The position numbers and the translations under genes are program-made. Of a stretch of DNA of 13,903 nt, positions 6,313-13,593 are shown one piece after another. Each line of letters starts with the position of its first letter. Positions within the stretch are counted from its first letter, which is position 1. This DNA is from UBA8337 sp965658615 (GTDB taxonomy: Bacteria; Pseudomonadota; Alphaproteobacteria; RS24), in the NCBI GenBank assembly GCA_965658615.1, contig CBFHSX010000038.1, forward strand, positions 1 to 13,903, in the 5' to 3' direction. The notes under the pieces are model-generated. The model did no database searches. It worked only from the letters and a program-made list of their open reading frames with translations, and was not told the origin of the DNA.

Positions 6313-6500
6313 CCTGTCATCGGTTTTTATTTTTATTACTTGCGACAAGGCTACAACAATCCCTGGCAGATCCTCAACTCGTGGCAAATAAAAAATGCAC
6401 ATTAGGTCGTTTTTTGACTGCGACAAAGTGTCATTTTTACTTGCACCCACGGCACAGAACTGGTTGATTCACCCGATAGATTTTTTCTGAGGAGGGAAAA
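6313..6500. promoter_or_regulatory. Divergent intergenic region between RTX gene and P450 gene
   Basis: This AT-richer stretch must hold the promoters of both divergent genes. Toward the P450 gene, TTGACT (6414-6419) matches a -35 box, but the sequence 17 bp on (TTACTT) is a poor -10. GACAAAGTGTC (6422-6432) is a small palindrome just behind that -35 and could bind a regulator. A strong GAGGAGGG ribosome-binding site (6489-6496) precedes the P450 ATG. Toward the RTX gene, an A/T-rich segment (about 6324-6341) could contain its -10. The sequence GCGACAA occurs at both about 6342 and 6420. Only the ribosome-binding site is firm. Confidence 0.4.
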
Positions 6501-7748
6501 ATGAGTGCAGCGGAAAAAATAAGCGAGATTCCGGCTGGCGGATTTGATATGGCGCGGCCCGAACTTTATGCCAGCGAAGACGTGCTGGAAATGTTCAAAA
6601 TCCTGCGCGAAACCGACCCTGTTCATTTTGCAGAGAATAAGCAATTCGGGCCGATGTGGCACATTACGCGCTATAAGGATTGCGTCGCCGTTGATACGGA
6701 CCACAAGCGCTTCTCGTCTTCCGACCTGCATGGCGGCATTCAAATTGATGACGAGATTGTCCGCCCGGCCGTTGAAGGCTTTGCTGTCTCGGCTTTCATC
6801 ACCAAAGACCAACCGGAACACGCGCCAATTCGTAAATCCGTCCAGCCCATAGCCTCGCCACCGGCGCTCGATAGCTTTAAGGATTTAATCTGGCAGCGCA
6901 CCGAAAATGTGCTGGACGCCCTGCCCGAAGGCGAAGCGTTTAACTGGGTCGATGACGTGTCTATCGAATTGACCACGCAAATGCTCGCGACTTTGTTCGA
7001 CTTCCCGTTTGAGGACCGCCATTTGCTGCCTTTCTGGTCAGATATGACAACTGCCACGGAAGGCTCGGATAATTTCCCGGGACAAGAAAAGCGCGTGCAA
7101 TATCTACTCGAATGTCTGGAATATTTCACCAAACTGCGCGAACAACGCGCCAATGGTGCACCAAGCTTTGACCTCGTCTCCATGCTGGCGCGCGACCCGA
7201 ACACCAAAGATATGGACGCGATGAATTTCCTTGGAAATCTGATGCTGTTGATTGTCGGCGGCAATGACACGACGCGCAATTCCATGTCAGCGAGCATTAA
7301 TGCGTGGCATAAATTCCCCGATGAATTTGCCAAAATGCGCGATAACCCTGACCTGATCGACAATATGGTGGCCGAAGTTATTCGCTGGCAAACGCCGCTC
7401 TCGCATATGCGCCGCACGGCGTTGGAGGATGTCGAGCTTGGCGGCAAGACCATCAAAAAGGGCGACAAGGTCATTATGTGGTACTATTCCGGCAATCATG
7501 ATGAAGAGGTTTTTGAGAACCCGCGCACAATCAATTTCGAGCGCGAAAACGTCAATCGTCACCTGTCTTTCGGTTTCGGCATTCACCGCTGCATGGGTCT
7601 GCGCGTTGCGGAATTGCAATTGCGTATTCTGTGGCAGCAAATTCTCGACAAATTCGAAAAGATTGAGTTGGTTAAAGAGCCTGTGCGCTTGAAATCCAAT
7701 TTCGTTAACGGCTATACCGATATGCAGGTAAAGATTACACGCCGTTAA
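6501..7748 (+). CDS. Cytochrome P450, CYP153-like
   Basis: This soluble bacterial P450 monooxygenase of 415 residues needs a ferredoxin-type electron donor. The haem-binding loop FGFGIHRCMG has the axial cysteine C364. The I-helix reads GGNDTT (253-258) with the acid-alcohol pair D256/T257. The K-helix ExxR motif is E292-R295 (EVIR). A P-HMRRTA segment (299-306) follows as in class I bacterial P450s. The GGNDTTRNSM I-helix, the FITKDQPEHAPIRK region (99-112) and the SHMRRTA motif resemble CYP153 alkane/fatty acid omega-hydroxylases. This subfamily call is from memory of the family, not an alignment. Positions 365-367 read MGL where CYP153 usually has (V/M)GN. There is no signal peptide or membrane anchor. 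The gene ends 14 bp before the dehydrogenase-reductase fusion, so they probably share a transcript. No ferredoxin or reductase gene lies next to it. Alternatives include a terpene hydroxylase or a methyl-sugar demethylase. Confidence 0.9.
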   Translation: MSAAEKISEIPAGGFDMARPELYASEDVLEMFKILRETDPVHFAENKQFGPMWHITRYKDCVAVDTDHKRFSSSDLHGGIQIDDEIVRPAVEGFAVSAFITKDQPEHAPIRKSVQPIASPPALDSFKDLIWQRTENVLDALPEGEAFNWVDDVSIELTTQMLATLFDFPFEDRHLLPFWSDMTTATEGSDNFPGQEKRVQYLLECLEYFTKLREQRANGAPSFDLVSMLARDPNTKDMDAMNFLGNLMLLIVGGNDTTRNSMSASINAWHKFPDEFAKMRDNPDLIDNMVAEVIRWQTPLSHMRRTALEDVELGGKTIKKGDKVIMWYYSGNHDEEVFENPRTINFERENVNRHLSFGFGIHRCMGLRVAELQLRILWQQILDKFEKIELVKEPVRLKSNFVNGYTDMQVKITRR

Positions 7749-7762
7749 ATTCAGGAGTTCTC

Positions 7763-9742
7763 GTGTCCGACAGTAAAATCCGCTGGGGTATTCTTGCCAC
7801 CGGCAATATCGCCGCGCAATTTGCCGAAGATTTGAAACACAGCCATAGCGGTGTGCTGGCCGGTGCGGCCAGCCGCGATGCGGCCAGGGCCGAGGCGTTT
7901 TGCGCCACGCATGGCGGCACGCCGTCCGATTATGAGGCGCTTTTGGCGCGCGATGATATTGACGCGGTCTATATCGCCACCCCGCATGACAGCCATTTGC
8001 ACTGGAGCCATAAAGCCATGGCGGCGGGCAAAGCCGTGCTGTGTGAAAAGCCGCTGGGTCTCAATCAGGGCGAGGTGTTAAACCTGTATGGCGAGGCGGC
8101 GCGCCGCAATGTGCTGCTGGTCGAGGCGCTGATGTATCTCATGCATCCGCGCATGCATTTGGCAAAGAAGCTTATTGAGGATGGCGCTATCGGCAAGATT
8201 ACCGGTTTTTCGTCCAGCTTCGGTTTTGCCTTTCCGTTCAATAACGACCATAGGCTCTATAATATTGAGCGCGCCGGCGGCGGTATTTTGGATATCGGCA
8301 TTTATCCGCTCACCGCAGCGCGCTATCTGATTGGCGAACCGAACGGGCTGACCGGCGAGGCGCGTCTGGCCCCCAGCGGTGCCGATGCGGCGGCCAAAGC
8401 GGTGCTTGCTTATGACGGTTTTGAGGCACATTTAACTTGCGCCATTGATACGGATTTGGAATGGCACATCACGGTTGAGGGCGAAAAGGGTAATTTGAAA
8501 ATCAGCCAGCCCTGGCATCCGGGGCCGGAGAATAATCACATTGTCATTACCGATGCGGCCGCAAATGAGACGGTACATAAAAGCGATGATATGCGTCCGC
8601 TTTATGCGATCGAGGCCGACCATATGGGTGATTTGATCCGGCGCGGTTTACAGAGCTCTGATCTCGTCACACCCGACTTTTCAATCAATACGGCCTATTG
8701 GCTGGATCGCTGGCGTGAAGCGGGAGGCGTTACTTATGCCGCCGACACGCCGGGCAGCTCCGGCTTCCATGGCGCTGCCGTAAAAGTCGCAGCGCACGGC
8801 ACTTTACCGAGCCTGCAAATCGCCGGGCTCGACAAGCCGGTCTCAAAACTGGCGCTCGGCACGGATAATCAAATCGACGCGCCGACCATGGCCGCTATGG
8901 GCGATGCTTTTGTTGAAGCCGGGGGCAATTGTTTTGACACGGCGTTTATTTATTCCGGCGGTCAGTCCGAAGCACTGCTCGGCCAATGGATGGCCGCGCG
9001 CGGCATTCGTGACGATCTGGTCGTCCTGTCAAAAGGCGCGCATACGCCCGATTGCAATCCCGAGACGGTATCCAAGCAATTGGACATCTCGCTGGAGCGA
9101 CTGCAAACCGGTCATCTCGATCTTTATTGCCTGCACCGCGATAATCCCGATGTGCCGGTGTCGGAATGGATTGATGTGCTGAACGCCGAAGTCGCGGCCG
9201 GTCGCCTTAATCAGTTTGGCGGTTCGAATTGGACGGCCGAACGCATTGATGAAGCCAATGCCTATGCGGCCGCCAATGGCAAGCAGGGCTTTGCGCTGCT
9301 GTCGAATAATTTCTCACTGGCTCGTATGCAAGACCCGGTCTGGCCGGGCTGTTTGGCCAGCTCGGAGGACAGGTTCAGAGATTGGCATGCGCAGCATAAT
9401 TTCCCGCTTCTGCCATGGTCGGCGCAAGCCCGCGGCTTCTTCTTGGATTGGGATGGAAAAGGCCTCGCGGCGACACGACATGGTGCTGACCCGACCGATG
9501 ACGAAATGCAGCGTGTTTGGGGCTCCACCGAAAATATGGAACGGCGCAACCGAGCCTTTGAATTGGCAGAACAACTCAATGTCTCGGCGCTTCAGATTGC
9601 GCTTGCCTATGTGGTTAACCAACCCTTCCCTTGCTCGGCTCTAATCGGTCCACGCAATGTCATGCAATTGCAGGACAGCCTTGCCGGCGCACAAATCAGC
9701 CTGACACAAGAGCAAGTGAACTGGTTGGATTTGCGAGATTAA
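7763..9742 (+). CDS. Fusion protein: Gfo/Idh/MocA dehydrogenase + aldo/keto reductase
   Basis: A 659-residue bifunctional oxidoreductase. Residues 1 to about 330 are a Gfo/Idh/MocA enzyme: N-terminal Rossmann segment WGILATGNIA (8-17), the EKP motif with catalytic lysine K96 (CEKPLGL), and GGGILDIGIYPL with D177 and Y181, the spacing of the glucose-fructose oxidoreductase / dihydrodiol dehydrogenase / xylose dehydrogenase subgroup. After a short linker (about 330-350), residues 355-659 are an aldo/keto reductase with the complete tetrad D392, Y397 (FDTAFIY), K424 (LSKG) and H458 (CLHRD). Further on come GGSNW (486-490), PWSAQARGFF (551-560) and a C-terminal IGPRN cofactor motif (628-632). Both halves look catalytically intact. 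The GTG start at 7763 is favoured by AGGAG seven bases upstream. The gene follows the P450 by 14 bp. Its stop overlaps that of the convergent GH3 gene. Sugar or cyclic polyol substrates are likely for the N-terminal half but are not shown by the sequence. Confidence 0.92.
   Translation: MSDSKIRWGILATGNIAAQFAEDLKHSHSGVLAGAASRDAARAEAFCATHGGTPSDYEALLARDDIDAVYIATPHDSHLHWSHKAMAAGKAVLCEKPLGLNQGEVLNLYGEAARRNVLLVEALMYLMHPRMHLAKKLIEDGAIGKITGFSSSFGFAFPFNNDHRLYNIERAGGGILDIGIYPLTAARYLIGEPNGLTGEARLAPSGADAAAKAVLAYDGFEAHLTCAIDTDLEWHITVEGEKGNLKISQPWHPGPENNHIVITDAAANETVHKSDDMRPLYAIEADHMGDLIRRGLQSSDLVTPDFSINTAYWLDRWREAGGVTYAADTPGSSGFHGAAVKVAAHGTLPSLQIAGLDKPVSKLALGTDNQIDAPTMAAMGDAFVEAGGNCFDTAFIYSGGQSEALLGQWMAARGIRDDLVVLSKGAHTPDCNPETVSKQLDISLERLQTGHLDLYCLHRDNPDVPVSEWIDVLNAEVAAGRLNQFGGSNWTAERIDEANAYAAANGKQGFALLSNNFSLARMQDPVWPGCLASSEDRFRDWHAQHNFPLLPWSAQARGFFLDWDGKGLAATRHGADPTDDEMQRVWGSTENMERRNRAFELAEQLNVSALQIALAYVVNQPFPCSALIGPRNVMQLQDSLAGAQISLTQEQVNWLDLRD
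9739..9742. other. Overlapping stop codons of convergent genes (TTAA)
   Basis: The palindrome TTAA provides TAA (9740-9742) for the plus-strand fusion gene and, on the other strand, TAA (9741-9739) for the GH3 gene. The two coding regions therefore overlap tail to tail by four bases, and there is no space for a terminator between them. Confidence 0.95.
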
Positions 9743-12141
9743 GGACGCAGCAAACGCCAGATAAATCGTAGCCAGCGATTATTCAATGCGTGGAGCATAA
9801 GGTCGAAACGCTTACCGCTCAGCTTGCCTTGCGACATATTGCTAACCGTCACCAGCCGCAGCGACAAAACCATTTCCGCGCGCATTTTCTGCGCCACCGG
9901 CGTTTCTTTGGCTTTGCCCATGGCTTGACCGGCCATGTCCAGCGCCGCCTTGGCGACGCGCTTGCCGAGCCAATGGGTACGAATATCGGCCAGAGTTGAA
10001 TTGGCGTGATAAGGCTTGATGCTGGCCGCGATCGGCACATGCAGGCCGAGTGCCTTTAATTGCGCATCGCCCATCAGCACGTAAGGCGTCTCAGCCAGTG
10101 GCGCGCTATTGCGTTGCGAGCTTGACGGCAGGCTGACACGCAGGCGCTCGCGAATATCAATGCTCGAGGCGGCGAACAGAATATCGAAATCACCGGCCTC
10201 AATATCAAAATCATCCAACGTCGTATCGAAAAAAGCAAAAGCGCGTTTGGTCAGGGTAAAGCGCAGCTCTTGCGATGCGCCCGGGGCCAAATACAGTTTC
10301 TCAAAGGCTTTCAATTCGCGGTCGGGACGATAGGCGGTGCTTTCCACATCGCGCACATAAAGCTGCACAATCTCGGCTCCGGCAACATCGCCGCTATTCT
10401 TCACCGTCACCGCCACCTCAATCTGCTCGCTATCGGCTGACCAATCGGCGACCAGCTTGGCATCGCTATAGGTGAATTGCGTATAGCTCAAGCCATGCCC
10501 GAAAGCGAACAGCACCGGCTTGTCATGCGTGGTGAAATAACGATAGCCGACATTCAGCCCCTCGCGATAGACTAATTGGCGCGGATGGCTGGCAAAATTC
10601 TCTTGGCTCGGGCTGTCTGCCAGCGCCAAGGGACAGGTTTCGGCCAGCTTGCCGCTCGGATTGACATCGCCGTAAAGCAGGTCAAGCAAAGCGCCCGCCC
10701 CGGCCTGCCCGGCCAGATAAATCTCCAACACGGCCGGCACTTTATCGACCCACGGCATCTCAATCGGTGCGCCATTCGACAGCACAATAATGCAATGCGG
10801 ATTAGCCTCGGCAACGGCATCAATCAGCCGATCGATTTGTTTCGGCTGCTTTAAATGCGTGCGATCAAACCCCTCCGCCTCGAATAAGGGCGGCAGACCG
10901 GCCATAATCACCGCCACATCGGCAGCCCGCGCAATCGCCACGGCCTCGCCAATCAGCGCGTCGTTTTCCGCCGCCAACTCCATATCAAAGCCCGGCGCAT
11001 AGACGACACGCTCGCCGAGCCTGTCTTGAAACGCATTCAGGGCGGTATCCAATTGATGAGCATTAACCTGCGAGGAACCGGCCCCCTGATAGCGCGGTGC
11101 AGCCGCAAAAGCACCGATCAAGGCAACGGATTTATCCGCTGCCAGCGGCAGATGCCCGTCATTTTTCAACAGCACGGCGCCCTCAGCCGCCGCTCGGCGT
11201 GCCAAGGCATGATGCGCGGTAAAATCAACTTCCTGCGGGTCACGGTTATTTTGCGCTGCGAGTATCATCTCGGTCACCCGCACAGCGGCGCGGTCAAGAT
11301 GCACTTCGTCCAGCCCACCGGCCTTCACGGCATTAGCGACCTTCACATCATTAGTGCCGCCGGTGGATGGCATTTCCAATTCAAGACCGGCGGCGACACC
11401 TTTGACGCGGTCATTCACCGCGCCCCAATCGGTGACCACAAGACCTTTAAAGCCCCAGCGATCACGCAAAATGCCGGTCAATAATTCGGCATTTTCCGAG
11501 CAATATGTGCCGTCAAACAAATTATAGGCACACATCAGCGTCCAAGGCTGCGCTTGCGTCACGCTGGCCTCGAAAGCCGGCAGGTAAATTTCAAACAGGC
11601 TGCGCCGGTCGACCAGCGTGTCGACCACCATGCGCTGGGCTTCCTGATTATTGACGGCGAAATGTTTAACGCTTGTGCCGATGCCGGTCGATTGTACACC
11701 GGTCACAAAAGCCGTCGCCATTTCGCCTGCTTGATAAGGGTCTTCTGAATAATATTCAAAATTGCGGCCACAAAGTGGGCTGCGTTTAATATTCACCCCC
11801 GGGGCCAAGAGCACGGAGACATTCTCTTTTTGGCACTCACGACCAATTGCTGCCCCGACCTCGCTTATCAAGGCGCGGTTCCAACTCGACGCCAGCGTGA
11901 CGGCGGTCGGAAAACAGGTCGCCGGTATTGACGCATTGAGCCCCATATGGTCGGCGCTGTTAGCCTGCTTGCGAAGCCCATGCGGGCCGTCCGACACCAT
12001 GACGCGGCCCAACTCATAATCGGGCAAAGCTTGCAAATGCCAAAAATCTGAACCCGACATAAGCGACGCTTTTTCATCAACCGACATGCGCCCAACCAAT
12101 GCAGCGGCATCGCTCTCAAAATCCCAAGGTTGCTTAATCAT
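9739..12141 (-). CDS. Glycoside hydrolase family 3 beta-glucosidase-type enzyme
   Basis: This 800-residue retaining glycosidase probably removes terminal beta-glucosyl (or related) residues from oligosaccharides or glycosides. The N-terminal TIM-barrel domain carries VMVSDGPHGLR (48-58), GRNFEYYSEDP (125-135), VKHFAVNN (158-165) and the nucleophile D238 in VVTDWGAVNDR. The alpha/beta sandwich domain (about 310-540) includes EAEGFDR with E423, a motif typical of the acid/base loop in this group. A fibronectin-III-like domain (about 575-655) follows FAFGHGLSYTQF. A further roughly 120 residues to the C-terminus include a basic, helical stretch of unclear role. No PA14 insert and no signal peptide are seen, so it should be cytoplasmic and act on imported substrate. 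The start at 12141 has GGAG upstream. It is transcribed divergently from the GH4 gene, with a candidate operator between them. Exact sugar specificity is open. Confidence 0.92.
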   Translation of the reverse strand: MIKQPWDFESDAAALVGRMSVDEKASLMSGSDFWHLQALPDYELGRVMVSDGPHGLRKQANSADHMGLNASIPATCFPTAVTLASSWNRALISEVGAAIGRECQKENVSVLLAPGVNIKRSPLCGRNFEYYSEDPYQAGEMATAFVTGVQSTGIGTSVKHFAVNNQEAQRMVVDTLVDRRSLFEIYLPAFEASVTQAQPWTLMCAYNLFDGTYCSENAELLTGILRDRWGFKGLVVTDWGAVNDRVKGVAAGLELEMPSTGGTNDVKVANAVKAGGLDEVHLDRAAVRVTEMILAAQNNRDPQEVDFTAHHALARRAAAEGAVLLKNDGHLPLAADKSVALIGAFAAAPRYQGAGSSQVNAHQLDTALNAFQDRLGERVVYAPGFDMELAAENDALIGEAVAIARAADVAVIMAGLPPLFEAEGFDRTHLKQPKQIDRLIDAVAEANPHCIIVLSNGAPIEMPWVDKVPAVLEIYLAGQAGAGALLDLLYGDVNPSGKLAETCPLALADSPSQENFASHPRQLVYREGLNVGYRYFTTHDKPVLFAFGHGLSYTQFTYSDAKLVADWSADSEQIEVAVTVKNSGDVAGAEIVQLYVRDVESTAYRPDRELKAFEKLYLAPGASQELRFTLTKRAFAFFDTTLDDFDIEAGDFDILFAASSIDIRERLRVSLPSSSQRNSAPLAETPYVLMGDAQLKALGLHVPIAASIKPYHANSTLADIRTHWLGKRVAKAALDMAGQAMGKAKETPVAQKMRAEMVLSLRLVTVSNMSQGKLSGKRFDLMLHALNNRWLRFIWRLLRP

Positions 12142-12164
12142 CCAGCTCCAGCCTGTTTATCATC

Positions 12165-12190
12165 GCACATATTTGTGTCAGTCTATGTGC
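12165..12190. promoter_or_regulatory. Candidate operator between divergent GH3 and GH4 genes
   Basis: GCACATA (12165-12171) and TATGTGC (12184-12190) form a perfect 7-bp inverted repeat around a 12-bp spacer, in the 78-bp gap between the two glycosidase starts. The symmetry and the central position suit a dimeric repressor or activator controlling both genes, for example a LacI- or GntR-type sugar regulator. No such gene is in the window. TATTCT (12192-12197) just to the right could be the -10 of the GH4 promoter, in which case the bound site would cover the -35 region. The -10 and the regulator type are speculative; the repeat itself is exact. Confidence 0.5.
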
Positions 12191-12219
12191 CTATTCTGCG
12201 TCGCACAAGAGAGGCCTTT

Positions 12220-13563
12220 GTGACTGAAAATTGCGTGATTAAAATTGCCATTATCGGCGCCGGCTCCACCGTGTTCATGAAGAATATCGTCAGCGATATT
12301 GTGCTGGAGCCGGGGCTGGAAGGCGCGCATATCGCGCTGCACGATATTGACGCGGCGCGTCTCGCCACATCAGAAAAAGTCGCCCGACGCATTGGTGAGG
12401 CCACCGGCACCACACCGACCATTGAGGCAACACTCGACCGGCGCGCCGCGCTACAAGACGCGGATTTTGTCATCACCATGATACAAGTCGGCGGCTATGA
12501 ACCGGCGACAATGATCGATTTCGACATACCGAAGAAATTTGGCCTGCGCCAAACCATTGGCGACACGCTGGGTGTCGGCGGCATTATGCGCGGCTTACGC
12601 ACCGTGCCTGTGCTGAAGGCGATTGCCGATGATATGGCCGATTGTTGCCCCGACGCGCTGCTGCTGCAATATGTCAATCCGATGGCGATAAACTGTATGG
12701 CGCTGTCGCGGCTTGCGCCCGAGTTGAACTATGTCGGCCTGTGCCATTCCGTGCAAGGAACAGCGATCGATCTGGCGCGCGACCTTGGCGAAAACCCGCA
12801 GGACATTGATTATGATTGCGCCGGCATTAACCATGTCGCCTTTTATACGCGGTTTGAAAAACGCCATCCCGATGGGCGCATGGAAGACCTTTATCCACGC
12901 CTCAAAGCGCTGGCCGCCAACCGACAATATGGCCGAGGCTGGGAGGGCTGCGCCAATCATGTGCGCTATGAAATGCTGACACGGCTCGGCTATTTCGTCA
13001 CTGAGAGCAGCGAGCATTTTGCCGAATACACACCCTATTTCATCAAAGCGGCGCAGCCCGAATTGATTGATAAATACGAAATACCGCTGGATGAATATCC
13101 ACGCCGCTGTGAAAGCCAAATCGCCGATTGGCAGGCACAGGAAGCGGCGCTGACCGGCGGCGGCGCGTTTATCTGCGAGAAATCTGTCGAATATGCCGCC
13201 CGCATTATCGCCGCATGTGCATTGGGCAAAAGCGATAAGATACATGGCAATGTCGCCAATGACGCTCTGATCGATAATCTACCGCATGGTGTGTGCGTGG
13301 AAGTGCCCTGTTTGGTTGATGGTGCGGGCTTGGTGCCGCAAGCCGTCGGTGCGCTGCCGCCGCATCTGGCGGCGCTGATGCAAACCAATATTAATGTGCA
13401 AAGCCTCACAGTCGAGGCGCTGGTCACCGGCAAGCGCGAGCATGTCTACCACGCCGCCATGCTCGACCCGCACACGGCGGCAGAGCTCAATCTCGATCAA
13501 ATTTGGGGATTGGTCGACGCACTGCTTGAGGCACATGGCGCGGCCATTCCCGAATTGCGCTAA
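12220..13563 (+). CDS. Glycoside hydrolase family 4 alpha-galactosidase-type enzyme (MelA-like)
   Basis: GH4 enzymes cleave glycosides through NAD+- and Mn2+-assisted oxidation at C3 and elimination rather than direct hydrolysis. They act in the cytoplasm. The 447-residue protein has the NAD-binding motif KIAIIGAGST (8-17), DADFVITMIQVGGYE (80-94), QTIGDTLGVGGI (111-122), the metal cysteine C175 in GLCHSVQG, and the second metal ligand H205 in AGINHVAFY. SSEHFAEYTPYF (263-274) and the GLCHSVQGT signature point to the MelA alpha-galactosidase branch. Alpha-glucuronidase or alpha-glucosidase activity cannot be excluded. The frame is open from an ATG at 12130, but that start would overlap the GH3 start and add 30 residues ahead of the nucleotide fold. 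The GTG at 12220 with AGAGAGG upstream is preferred. It is divergent from the GH3 gene. A hydroxylase gene follows 30 bp downstream. Confidence 0.9.
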   Translation: MTENCVIKIAIIGAGSTVFMKNIVSDIVLEPGLEGAHIALHDIDAARLATSEKVARRIGEATGTTPTIEATLDRRAALQDADFVITMIQVGGYEPATMIDFDIPKKFGLRQTIGDTLGVGGIMRGLRTVPVLKAIADDMADCCPDALLLQYVNPMAINCMALSRLAPELNYVGLCHSVQGTAIDLARDLGENPQDIDYDCAGINHVAFYTRFEKRHPDGRMEDLYPRLKALAANRQYGRGWEGCANHVRYEMLTRLGYFVTESSEHFAEYTPYFIKAAQPELIDKYEIPLDEYPRRCESQIADWQAQEAALTGGGAFICEKSVEYAARIIAACALGKSDKIHGNVANDALIDNLPHGVCVEVPCLVDGAGLVPQAVGALPPHLAALMQTNINVQSLTVEALVTGKREHVYHAAMLDPHTAAELNLDQIWGLVDALLEAHGAAIPELR

Positions 13564-13593
13564 ATCTGCTATGGCTCGATGAAGGAGTAGGTT

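Noticed and set aside
9000..9644. Other-frame open frames inside the aldo/keto reductase region (e.g. 9216-9644 plus, 9262-9579 minus)
   Set aside because: Arginine/cysteine-rich shadow translations with no motifs. The main frame carries the catalytic tetrad and cofactor motifs.
12130..12219. ATG at 12130 as the GH4 start
   Set aside because: It would overlap the GH3 start codon, run through the inverted repeat and add 30 residues before the nucleotide-binding fold. The GTG at 12220 has a good ribosome-binding site.
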